Positions 10,728 to 21,580 of a stretch of DNA of 64,000 bases are shown piece by piece. Each line of letters starts with the position of its first letter. Position 1 is the first letter of the stretch. Origin of the DNA: Humulus lupulus (Eukaryota; Streptophyta; Magnoliopsida; Rosales; Cannabaceae); NCBI RefSeq assembly GCF_963169125.1, contig NC_084802.1:31402107-31466106 (forward strand), written 5' to 3'. Made by a program: the position numbers and the translations under genes. Below the pieces are notes generated by a model. That model worked only from the letters and a program-made list of their open reading frames with translations. It was not told where the DNA came from and did not search any database.

Positions 10728-12600
10728 TATAGAAAAGGTGGAAAGGATTTGGACTAAAAGCTTCTGTAGGAATACCTGCTAGGCTGTGTGTTTTGCTTTA
10801 ATGGGCATTGGCAGCTCATTTCATGCTCAAGAAACTGCAGTGAGTGGGAAATTAGAGAGTCGAGTGTGGTAAATACTGTTCTTTTCCTGTGTACTGTGTT
10901 ATGTTTGTTTCTTGCCATGTTAATGCTCTTGTCTCTTATCTTTTGCCCAGGGTTGTTGAGATCATCTGCACTTTGGTCAGGAAATTATCTCCTAATCCTA
11001 ATAGTGCTGCTATAATGGCATGGGTGTTAACATCTTGGCAAAGAGATTGAAATGGTAAGCTAATCCATATTGCATTTTTTTTTTATACTTTTGGGTATAA
11101 ACTTATATATGTCTCTTTCCACCAGCACGTTTCTTATGAGAAGATTTTGTATTCTTCTCTGAACTGGATGCGTGTGCCATCAATTTGTATGCTGACTTGA
11201 AAAGTAAAATAAAAAATTGTATAATTGTGTAATGACCTCTATCGTTATGCTTTTTTTTCTTTCTTTCTTTTTCAACTGTCCTTCTTTGTTTATTGATATT
11301 TATTTTATTCTTCACTTTATGCCATGTAAAATTTGTACTTATTTTGTTAATTTTACTTGAAGTAGTTCAACTTTAAAGTTATTTAATGTTATTTTTTTAG
11401 TGCACTGCCCTGCAAGGGCCCTATTGCTTTATTTTAAGTTCTCCATTGGTTCTGCATTTCCTTCCCGATTGTGTATTGTTTCTTTTCTATTTTCATAGAT
11501 TTTTCCATCTGGGCCCAAATTCTCACATTTTTTGCCCCTTGTGAGTGGGTGATGATGCATCTTATTTTCATTGTGTTTTCTTTGTCTTGTCGTATATAAA
11601 TTCTATACTGTAAAATGGAGATTGTGGTCTAAGTGTATGGCCTTATTTTTTTAGCAGATCATGGTTGCTTTCTGGAAAATTGGCAACAATGCTATTAATT
11701 GACTGTGAGCAGAACGAGAATAACTATTTCTTAACTACAACAGGTATGTTTAAGAGCAGGCAATTAATAATTTCATGTGATCAGCTCAATGGTGCTTTAT
11801 ATTGTATAGACTCCAAAGTAATACATGTTGTGATATGCGATTTAAAATGTTGCAGTGCTGGATTTCACAATGCAGCTGATGGAAACAGGATTTGAGAATG
11901 ATACTGTTCTTGCATTAATTGTCTTTTCTCTACAGTATGTTCTTGGAAACCATGAATATTGGAAATACAAGGCGAAGCATACTCGCTGGAGAATAACATT
12001 GAAGGTACACCTTTAGTTTTACTATAGAATTTGAGTTGGTTCTCTATTTCCATCACTTGTTCTTTCTTATCTTTCTCCGTCATAGTATAGAAAACATAAT
12101 GCAGTTAGATTATTTAACTTGCTTAAAAAAATGTTACATATTGAAGATAATAAATTCATTTTTATTTATCCTTTATAATCTATAGTAGTCTTATTTAATT
12201 TGCCAAGTTTAATATAGTTTTGCACATCAGAGGTCAATATTTTAAAGACTGGTTCTTTACATGCCAGTCTGATTTTCTTTCTTTTTAAAAAAATCTATTT
12301 TAGGTGCTTGAACTGATTAAAAAAGGTATCGCGTTGACATCATACGCAGGAAAGCTGGTTGGGGTCATCTGGGACATGTTACTTTCTGTTTCTTCAATCC
12401 ATAGTGCTCTTTTTCGGATTATTCGCATGACTTCACAAGCATTGGAGGTCTGAATGCTCTGATTCTGTTTGGTCAGAATTTGCTATTTAATTTTGTTTCT
12501 TCACTGATTTGAGCATTTTTCTTCCTATAATCTTTTTCTTCTTTTGTCTTGTTTTTTTCCATTTATCTTGCAGAAACTTCATGTTATGATAAATGGCAGT
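10728..12600 (+). pseudogene. NUP188: NUP188-like large nucleoporin fragment (captured)
   Basis: Colinear exon pieces appear to come from one plant nucleoporin. An exon about 10733-10866 reads SVGIPARLCVLL in one frame. A piece near 10953-11045 reads VVEIICTLVRKLSPNPNSA, then loses frame after ATGGCA. Exon 11658-11743 reads SWLLSGKLATMLLIDCEQ. Exon 11856-12004 reads ETGFENDTVLALIVFSLQ and NHEYWKYKAKHTRWR. Exon 12304-12447 contains DMLLSVSSIHSALFRII, and 12574-12600 reads KLHVMINGS. The last four keep matching splice phases. Family members are structural parts of the inner ring of the nuclear pore. The NUP188 name is from recalled motifs; NUP205 was considered and rejected. Earlier pieces are damaged. 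Confidence 0.5.
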
Positions 12601-14382
12601 GTAAGTAACATCTCATTCAATGGAAGTCTTAAAGGCAGTGCTAATATAACAATAAAACTTTTTCTATAAGCCCTGCTAATTTAAAATTGTATTTGTCCTT
12701 TGTTTTTGCTAGTCTACTTAGTTTTGTTTCCTCAACTGAAATATATGAGCTTTTTTGGGTAACTGAGTTGCTTTGCAGCAAAAAATATTTGTTTTGTTTC
12801 CTCTCTCTCTATATATTCTATATATGTATAAATATGTTATTGTAAATTTTTATTGTGATATTAGATGAGGCTTGAGGATGCTGAGAGGAGCTTGGACTAG
12901 ATCAAGCTGCAGCTAGCTTTGGTTCTTCAGGACTATGCTGAGAGGAGCTTGGACTATATTTTCCTTGTCATTTGGTCCTTCGACAGAGCTTCCAGATATT
13001 CTTGTGGCCACAGGTTCTTCAGGGTCAGTTCATGCTTTCTCACTTGGGTTTGCTTTATGCCAAAGGTGAGAACCGTGACTAGAATCTGTAGATGACAGTA
13101 CGTAATACTCATATTTACTGCATCTAACCAAATTTATATTTTAACATATTGCTATTTCACATGTATGCTTGTTGTTGATAACTTTTGAAGATTTTTTATT
13201 GCTCTGTGGGGGTTTATATAACCTGTTATAATTCTCTTTATTCAATTTTCATTTTTAAAGTTTCATAATTTAGTCCTATTGGTTGGTGCTTTTATATAGA
13301 GAGTAATGCATGATTTCCAACTTTCTATTTTATCCAAGTAGTATCATATATGATTTCAATATTCTGGAATATGTATTTGAAATTTTAGTTGGTCTATAAA
13401 TGTCTTGTTACACTATTGCGAAATCTTTGAGATTTAATATAAACAATTTAATTTTTTTATTTTGTCATTCCTATGGTGTCAGACTCTTAATCTCTGTTCT
13501 TATAGTGTCAGGATCTTGATATTAAGTTGTAAAGGATAGTCTGGTAGTGTGGGGATTTTTATAGTATTATTTTATATAGTTGTTCGAGCTCACTAGAAAT
13601 AGACATGATAAATGATTTCTATTGTGATCTGTATACTTCACTGGCATTTCTACACAAATTTAGAGTTTGACTCACTCATTGTCATTATACCTGATATAAA
13701 TTTGATTGCTTTGAGTTTTTTTTTTCTTTTAACAATACTTACTTTAAATTTGATTACTTGAGTTTTTGTTTGTTTTATTTCTTACTATTTTGGGCTACTT
13801 TTTTATCATCTTTGAATTGTTATAAACTTAGTTCTTTTCATACATACAGTATTATATACATGGCTTCTTATTTTTTGGGCTGAGCAAGGGTATTTGTCTG
13901 TTTTGGCTCCACTGGATGGCTGGACAATTATGTTCGGCTACCAAAATGGTGCACTTGTATTTGGGCTATACTAACCCACTGAAATGTGTACCAATGTAGT
14001 CTCACCCTGACACTGCTATTTTTTTTATTCTTTTTTCTATAGGGGTGTGTATTATCATTGAGGTTGTGTAAATATGACTACTTTTATTTTCTTTTCGTAT
14101 TAAAATTTTATTATAAACTATTTTTCAAATATGTACTTTCTTATTTGTTTCAAACCATTGAAATGTAGGTTTGATGCTAAATAATAATAAGAGAGTGATT
14201 AAATGTCATTTCAATAAAATGACATATTTTGAACTAATCTCTGCTTCTTTATGGAGTAAAATATACAGTGAGGCAGAGCTTATTCTATCTTCATCTGTCC
14301 TACAGTTGTTTGCATCTACTGATCATTCCTCTTTCATGTTGTATCTATTAATTCATATCTCGGCTGTGTTTTCTTTTACCAG
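12601..14382 (+). other. Unassigned Pack-CACTA segment with two exon-like stretches
   Basis: A stretch at about 12975-13066 reads FGPSTELPDILVATGSSGS and VHAFSLGFALCQ. Another near 13880-13970 reads AEQGYLSVLAPLDGWTIMFG. Both look like coding sequence, but I cannot name a source. The direct repeat GCTGAGAGGAGCTTGGACTA occurs twice, near 12879 and 12938. The rest is T-rich intron-like DNA. Confidence 0.35.
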
Positions 14383-14871
14383 GAACATTCTTTGGTTGGA
14401 TGAATCCCCTTATGCAGCGTGCATATCAAAGACCAATAACAGAGAAGGAAGTGTGGAAGTTAGATACTTGGGATAGAACAGAAACACTGAATGCTAAGTA
14501 TGCAGTCATTCGTACCTTATAGTTTCTTGTCAATAGAATTTAACTGATAAAGGTTACATCATTATTTTTATACCTTTTGTAGGTTCCAAGAATGTTGGGT
14601 TAAAGAATCTCAGAAGCCAAAGCCATGGCTATTAAAAGCATTAAACAGTAGCCTTGGAGGAAGGTAAGCATACATATAAATATGTATTTGTATTATAGAC
14701 TTTATAAGGAACATACAATATTATTAAGTACATGGATGGAATGGAATTGCATCAGTTGCTATGTTGACTTGAGTTTCTTATGATACTTTTTGTACATGCG
14801 TCTAATTCCCTTTTACTTTTCCTGTCTCTTGTAACTATTTATATAGGTTTTTGTGGGGAGGCTTTTGGAAG
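14383..14871 (+). pseudogene. ABCC: ABCC1/2-type transporter fragment, three exons
   Basis: Three exons (14383-14497, 14583-14663, 14847-14871) splice in phase through standard AG/GT sites. They encode the start of the first transmembrane domain of an ABC transporter of subfamily C. Diagnostic stretches are [45 protein letters not shown] and WGGFWK. Plant ABCC1/2 proteins are vacuolar pumps for glutathione and phytochelatin conjugates. No nucleotide-binding domain is present, so the piece is not functional. No stop or frameshift occurs within the three exons, which suggests a young capture. Confidence 0.8.
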
Positions 14872-15690
14872 GTATTGAATTTATTTATTTAGTTTTTTCC
14901 CCTTATCTTGTCTCATTAGTTCTCAGGCAAACTTCCATTAAGCTTTTTAAAAATTTTCATGGATTAGCAAATAATTCATTTGTAAGGTGCATACTGCATA
15001 CCTAGACTTTAAAAGTGTATACTATAGACATTCGTTTTGCATTAAAAAAGAGCATTACAGAACTTTTTATGATCTGCTGTTGGCTGTGGCTTTTTTGCTG
15101 TTGTGGATATACTCGGGTCTCCATTGCCCCTATTTTTTTATGCACTACCATTCTAACTTTGGCCCTTTTAACTTTCAAGTGTCTCATTTTACCATTCTAA
15201 TCATGTTTTGGCCCTTTATTTTATTGTTGACAAAAAAAATTAGGTCTGGGGTAGTGACAATTCATATTTTTGTCATACTTACACTATAATAAAAGGCCAT
15301 GTGACCTTTGTAAAAAAAAAGTATAGTGTTTGGTTTCTTTATTTGCTTTGGTGTAGTTGTGAATTCATTATTTTGTATGTGGTGTCCTCTCTTGGAAATA
15401 ATTTCCATAGCATTTTTTTTGAAGTAATTTGTAATGCTAGATAATAACAATAAAATATTTCTTTGTTTATTTTGCAGATGTGACAAGCGAAATAGAAAAT
15501 GATACTTAATTTTGAAGGCTTTGTGTTAGGCACCTGTAGAATATTTTGTACTGAAAGTAGTAACTTTTCAATATGTTGAATATTTAAGACTACTTGAATA
15601 CTTAAAGAACATTTTGTTGTTGATGACAGTGTTGAATGTTTTAAACTAATTTGTGGATTGTTAATACAATGTTGAATGTTTTTACTTTTT
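14872..15690 (+). other. Pack-CACTA segment without a recognised gene
   Basis: This is T-rich DNA with short ORFs that resemble no known family. An acceptor-like TTTTGCAG near 15471-15478 precedes a short open stretch. I see no support for a gene. Confidence 0.35.
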
Positions 15691-16249
15691 GTTATTTGAA
15701 AATCAAGTTCATTTGATGATGCTAGTATATATTAGAAAGTTAATTTTAATTATATAATAAAAAATAAAAATATAATATAATAAATTAGTGTTATATAAAT
15801 GAATATATAATGAGAATTTAAACTTATCTAAATATTAAAATAATACGAAAAATGTGTTATAATATCTATTACAATAACACTTTTTATAAGTAAAGAATTT
15901 TGTTTTGCAAACTTCATTATATAACACAAAAAATGTGTTATACTAAATTGTAGTATAACACAAAAAATGTGTTATACTAAAGTGTAGTATAACACAAATT
16001 TATAAGTATTGAAATGTGTTATATAATCGACTATAAATAATATGATTAAACACTTATCTATTTATTAAAATAACACAGAAAGTGTGTTATCGTTGACAGT
16101 ATAATAACACATCTGTATAACAATGATAAAGTGTTATGTAAAGTACCCTGACCTACGATAACATAGTCGGTCTTAACACATCAAAAAGTGTTATGGTATG
16201 TTTTGATAACACATTTTTGGTGTTATTAAAAGCCTTTTTTCTTGTAGTA
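15691..16249. repeat. Right subterminal repeat region of the Pack-CACTA
   Basis: AACACAAAAAATGTGTTATA and close variants occur repeatedly in both orientations between about 15850 and 16230. Such repeats near the termini are typical transposase-binding regions of CACTA elements. The array ends at CTTGTAGTA followed by the ACT duplication. Confidence 0.6.
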
Positions 16250-16512
16250 ACTCTACACTTTGGTTGTGTGAGAGTTTGTTCTTTTTATTGATTTTATTTT
16301 CATTCTTTTGATTTTGTTGATCTTATTTACTTGTATTATTATTGTTTTGAGTTTGTAATCTTCTTCTTCTACCTCTTTATATTTACTTGTATTTTGAGCA
16401 ATTGAGTTGTAATGTTTATTTAATCAATTACCTTGTCTATTGTATTTTTTGCATAGAGTTGTATTTTGTTTTTTCCATGTTTCCATTGAGTATAAATATA
16501 TATTCTCTAACA
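16250..16512 (+). mobile_element. LTR, right piece (continuation of 5762-6585)
   Basis: The sequence resumes with the ACT duplication, then CTACACTTTGGTTGTG and a T-rich U5-like stretch. It ends CTCTAACA, which pairs with the TGTTA start at 5762. No internal retrotransposon sequence follows, as expected for a 3' LTR. Confidence 0.65.
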
Positions 16513-16629
16513 ATTAATTTAGTATATCTTACTATAATATAGTACCCTAATAAAAGGAGCCCAAATATATTTGTAATTTTTTAAAATAAAAAATGGCATT
16601 GATTTAATAATATGATACTAAATAATAAG

Positions 16630-17006
16630 ATGACTGCTAACAACAACCTCCTATTTCAGTCTCTTAGTCAACCTTCGCCTTTGAAAATATATGTCAGAGT
16701 ATTTTAAATTTTTTTTTTTCATGTTTGTTGTAGTTACAACATCTTTCCTGTAAATTTCAAAATTTTATGAATAGTTTACAGTGCCAAAAACAGGTTTGTA
16801 TTTTTTCGAACACACATGGTAAACCAAAATATCATGAACTTTATTTTCGACACTGTAAACTATTTAGAATTTTTTGAAAATTTACAAGAAGAATACCGTT
16901 ACTACAACAAATACTGACATGAAAAAAATTCACAAAAAATAAATACTCCGGCATTATATTTTTGAAGGCAAAGGTTGACAAAGATGTTGAGCGTAGCACT
17001 CCTAAA
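16630..17006. repeat. Palindromic MITE-like repeat, copy 3
   Basis: This is the same foldback family as 2348-2763. The left arm starts ACTGCTAACAACAACCTCC. The mirrored right arm ends near GTTGAGCGTAGCACTCC. Inner motifs GTTGTAGTTACAACATC and CAGTGCCAAAAACAGG recur in reverse complement. There is no coding capacity. Confidence 0.6.
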
Positions 17007-17121
17007 ACAATATAGTGTTTCATTTTGTATGGTTTTATTAATATGAATATTTTGTGAAATTCTAGATTTAATTTGTATTTAAGATCATATGAGTTTGGAT
17101 ATCATGAACTGCAAAATATAT

Positions 17122-18800
17122 ATATCTTCTATATAAAAAGTACGTAGATAACGAAAATTCTTGGTTTTAACGGTTTTTTTGTTAACTTTAACAGAATATT
17201 ATAAATATTTAATGAAATATATGATAACGATTTTATGTGCGCAAGTATACGCAGTCGTCTCAAATAATATAGATAGTAAATCCAAATTGTTCCCACGGAA
17301 ACTATAATCAATTACCAATAATTAATTCTTAATTTCTATTTGACTGTTTAAATTAGAATGATTTATAAACTAAATTGCAGAATTCAAATTAAACTAAGCA
17401 GTAATAAAGAGTAATTCAATAATTAAGAACCTAGGGTATTAATTTCATCAACTTTTCCATTCGTCAATTTTACTATTCAGAACAATCAATTCTTCAATTT
17501 CTATCATAATAGCGGGTTAACAGAAACAATCTTAATTCTTTTTCAAGATAAAAAAATCTCAACCCATATGCAAACTTTCTACATATCTGTGATAAGTTTT
17601 GACATATAGAAGACATGAAGCATAAAATCCCTAAACGCTACACAAATCATATAGATATTATCGTCCTATATGCAATCTATGTCTATATGGCTATAGAATA
17701 TTCAATTCTCCCCTCTCGGATCTCGAATCAAAATAATTGAAAATGTAAATATTGATCAGGTATTAACAAGCATTAACAATAAACCATACAAATATAGGAT
17801 AAAAGAAATTAATTGACTTTCATTGAAAATTAACAAGCACCCAAGGGACTATATTAAACCCTAGAACTAAGTGTTTAGTTCATATCACACGTGACTAACA
17901 CTAGAAAATAATTGTTCAGAAACATAAAATTAAAATACTAAAAACTAAAAGAAAACTGAAGAAAAATAGATCAATAATGTTAAACCGCTGCTAATCCCAT
18001 TATCCAATAACTTTTTTTTTTTTCAAATGACCTAAAAAAATCATACTTAAACACATTTTTTTAAATTTTAGTGAGCGGGTTGCGGCTTGCCCATTCCTGA
18101 GTCGCGACCCATTTCCTTTTTTTTTCTTCCGAATTTCTATCTCATCTGGAAGCTCGGACATCGCGACCCTCTTCACCCAGGTCGCGACCCGTGTCTGCTA
18201 AGGCTTCTTTGAATAGTCTCGGCTTCCTCAAGCGTCGCGGCTCTATGGTCCAAGTCGAGGCCTTTAAATTCACATCACATTTGGTAGCCTCTGACTTTGT
18301 TGAGCCATGGCTTGCTTGACCAAGTCGCGACCCTAATTCCTCTTATGCCCAATTTTGACTTTTCAGCCATTTTCTTCACCTTAAATCTTCTCAAACTCTC
18401 TTGGATGATAAGAACTTATGCCAAATGATCCCAAACATCATAAAATTGCCCATTTTTATCCACCAACTTTGCTTCTTTCCATTCCATCTTGTGATTCATA
18501 GAAAAATCTAAAAACAAGGCAAAACCAGAACGTAATCTTGCACAAAACACACAAATAGACCCAAAACAACTGTAAAAATACACTCTAAAATGACCTTGAA
18601 ATGGACTCATCAATATACCTTTAAAAGTTATTAAAAATATATATTTATTAATTATATTAATATAAATTTAAATATTATAAAATATAATTACTATAATAAT
18701 ATTTAATATAAGACTAGATATTTAATAATTATGTTAATATAAATTCAAATATTATAAAATATCATTATTATAATAATATATAATACATAATCTTAATTTT
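17122..18800 (+). repeat. Dispersed AT-rich repeat family, copy B (interrupted)
   Basis: The left part (17122-17221) reads CTTCTATATAAAAAGTACG, TTAACGG and GTTAACTTTAACAG. It continues at 18618 with CCTTTTAAAAGTTATTAAAA and then tandem units containing ATTAATATAAATTTAAATAT. The same order exists on the minus strand at 4820-5165. The solo LTR 17222-18612 with its ATATA duplication splits this copy. Confidence 0.45.
17222..18612 (-). mobile_element. Solo LTR (1.39 kb)
   Basis: The unit begins TGATAACG and ends CTCATCA, giving TG...CA ends with a short terminal inverted repeat. A perfect 5-bp duplication ATATA flanks it (17217-17221 and 18613-18617). It holds no gag or pol and no second LTR, so it is read as a solo LTR. 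The orientation (minus, starting TGATGAGTCC) is inferred. It contains pairs of GC-rich palindromes such as GTCGCGACCC between 18075 and 18335. Confidence 0.7.
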
Positions 18801-19517
18801 TGTTAAATTTTTTATTATTTATATTTATAAGGAAAGCATATTTTTTTTATTACTTAATGTAATTAACTAAATATATATTCATATTAAATAACAACAAACA
18901 TTATAAATACATTATATATATGTGTGTCATGTATGTACAAATAGTATAACTGTATAACTACATAAGAAATTAGAATAACATTTATCTTCTATCAGAATAA
19001 ACAAGTTTATTCTCCAATTATAAATGTATGACTTGAATAATATCATGAATATTTTATACATTAAATAGTGTAGTATTATGATCTAATAAAATGTCATCAT
19101 ACATATATATATATATTTGAAAGGTTTAATTTTTCTTTTAATATGTTTTTATCATTCTTTTATATATATAATATTGTTTATTTATTTAAAAAATTTATGA
19201 CAATCATAAGAATTTGATAAATATATTTAAAAATTCTTTTAAATAAAATTAAGCAAATGTGCATTACTTGCACCTATTATATATAACAAACGTGAAATTA
19301 ATTCTAAAAAACAAAATCGCATCTTGTTTGTAAATTAATAAAGTAAAAAAAAAAAAGAAGCCAAAACATATTTATATTTAGTATACCATATGTTGTTTAA
19401 TTAATACTATATTTTCTTTATACATATGTTTTAACTCTAATTGTTTTTAAATAAATTAGAGTTATTTAATTTGGTCATAACTAATAATAGTGTTACCAAA
19501 ACTAGTGAAATTAAAGT
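18801..19517. other. AT-rich intergenic DNA, no gene seen
   Basis: Very AT-rich low-complexity DNA with several TA microsatellites. No coding, RNA or element signature was recognised. Confidence 0.55.
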
Positions 19518-19522
19518 ATAAT

Positions 19523-21580
19523 TATCACGACCCGAGTCCTAGGTAGTGTCAGATGTGTAATATCCATAACTTGGGCGGTCAAATGTCAAACTTTGACCAT
19601 TGTTGGAAAATAACATTTATAAATGATCATTTAGTTTATAATAATAATAATAATATAATTATAAGTCCAAAATAATGGAATAATTTCTATAATTATATAG
19701 AAAAATAATAATGATAAAAGCAGGATTATCTATCATTATACATAAAACAATAATATTCCCATAGTTATGTAATCACCAAATAGTTAAATTTAATAAGTTA
19801 CAAATCATAAAAATGTACTTGGCATCCATAATTCCTCAAACTAAATAGCATAACTAAACTCCAACATAATATACCTTAATAGAATCAGGAATAATTCACA
19901 AGTCATACACTTCACCTTGAACCTAAAACCTTAAAGAAAACTAGATTGGACAAACTAGGAGAAATCTAGACTTTGGATCCCTATCTATCTTGGAATCCAT
20001 CAATCTCAAATTGAGCGTTCTCCTGGAAGGGATAAATAGGAGTGAGCTTATAAACCCCAGTAGGAATAAAGCTGTTCACAAAGGACCTACATTTTTAATA
20101 AAAATCCATGCACGGTTAGCTTTTAAAACAAAACATATCATCATCATGTGTAAACAAAGACAGAGAGACAACACATAATCACAAGAACATAGCTACACAT
20201 GTACATCACACCGTCCACTAGATCCCTAGTTCCCGTTACCCACCATAGAAAATAGACATCCTAAACCGGGTAGCCGGACTTGATAACCACCACAAGGGGG
20301 AGGCTCATAACCCTTCATGTATACAGATGCTATGTATTTACACCTACAGGTGAGTGGACACTTGATCTACCTATGATGACACAGAGACTAGGTCGTGAAC
20401 AACAACATGCACAAATCATGATCACTCTGGCTCTCAACAGTATAACCAAAAGCAGGTAAACATGAATAACAAGAACCATATTCCCTTTTATTTTAGAAAA
20501 TTGGGCAGCATAACGACTGCATTTGAATAAAATCAAAATATCATAACCTGTATCAATATGTATATAAAAGGTATAGTTGGCACATAGTGCCCTCAAAACA
20601 GTCCAGAAACACATGCATATTAAGTTTTCCATTTTTCAAACATTTTATAAATATCAAAATCAGAATATGTTTATTGCACTCCAATACAAATAAACTAAGT
20701 CCAATAACCAAGTTGAGTCCCTACCTCTAGATACGATCATTTGATAATTCCCTGAGACGCTCCCGAGCATAATGATGATCCTAGTGTGATTAATCCAATT
20801 AAAATATCACATTTTTCCTGTGTGCATCAAATGAGTAAACGATTGTCATCATTGCATTCCTTATTCAAAATCATGTCCAACGACATATAATATGACTATA
20901 TTTAAAATTTCAAGTTCTGGAACCTCACCCAAGCGGTGCACAGTAGCGGTTGGCGGTAGTGAGCGGTGCACCGAAAATGTCGATGAAGATAGGCGTGCCA
21001 TATATCAAAATGATCCTCTAGATGATTACATCACTGATGTGCAACGCGTTTGTCAAAATTGCCATAAGTGTTGCCGGAAAATGCTTTCAAAGGGGCGGAG
21101 ATACCCAAAATCTCGTCAGAGAAAAATGGCGAGTTGACCAGCATGACTTGGTGGGTGATGTTCCCCTCTTTATGTTGGTTCCAATGGAACCAACCATTCA
21201 CCGAGGGGTGGTCGGGGTTGGCTGGTAAAAGCGTTCAAAATTTGAAGGGCGAAACGTTGACTGGTGACTCCGGGAAAACGACGGTGAGTGAGAGGCTGCC
21301 CCTTGGTGTCTGACTTCGTCAACGGCTGGTAAACACTTCTGGGCAGCGCGTGGCAGTAGATGGTGGTCGGAAAAAGGTCACCCATGGTGTCTTCCATGGC
21401 CACTGAGGAGAAGAAAATAAAAAGAAAGAAGAAGAAGAAGAAGAAGTAGAAGAAGAAGAAGAAAGGAAGAGAGAGAGAGAGAGAGAGAGAAGAAAAAGAG
21501 AGACAACATTTTAATATAAAAAGTGGGTCCCACCAGTTAAAAGAAATAGTATAATAATCATAAAAAATGTGGGTTTTACA
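19523..21580 (-). repeat. Left (3') LTR of the Gypsy element
   Basis: It begins TATCACGACCCGAG, with TG changed to TA, and ends GTGGGTTTTACA. It is uninterrupted, so it is the reference copy for the invaded right LTR. It contains a purine-rich GAA/GA tract at about 21413-21495. Next to it the internal side reads TTCTTCCCTCAT, the complement of a polypurine tract. Confidence 0.75.

Larger units (their letters stand above)
6586..16249 (+). mobile_element. Pack-type CACTA element carrying host gene fragments
   Basis: The left end is CACTACACCAAAT. The right end reads CTTGTAGTA, that is a CACTA terminus with its last base changed. A 3-bp duplication ACT flanks it (6583-6585 and 16250-16252), and the interrupted LTR resumes exactly there. 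Subterminal regions are rich in AACAC/GTGTTAT motifs (about 6600-6660 and 15850-16230). Inside there is no recognisable CACTA transposase. Instead there are exon-intron pieces of at least four host genes, all on the + strand: HEATR6-like, XPO1, NUP188-like and ABCC1/2-like. Mobilisation would need transposase from another CACTA copy. Length is 9,664 bp. The two terminal repeats match imperfectly; the duplication and the restored LTR carry more weight. Confidence 0.75.

Noticed and set aside
10728..12600. Assignment of the nucleoporin pieces to NUP205
   Set aside because: The motifs seen (for example the NHEYWKYK segment) do not fit what I recall of plant NUP205; they fit NUP188-type proteins better. 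The name stays at moderate confidence.
14987..15289. 100-codon ORF on the + strand, with overlapping frames
   Set aside because: The composition reflects T-rich intron-like DNA, and three frames are open at once. No family resemblance.
6586..16249. A single long multi-exon host gene on the + strand
   Set aside because: The exon pieces belong to different, unrelated proteins and each lacks most of its parent. CACTA-like ends with a duplication enclose them.
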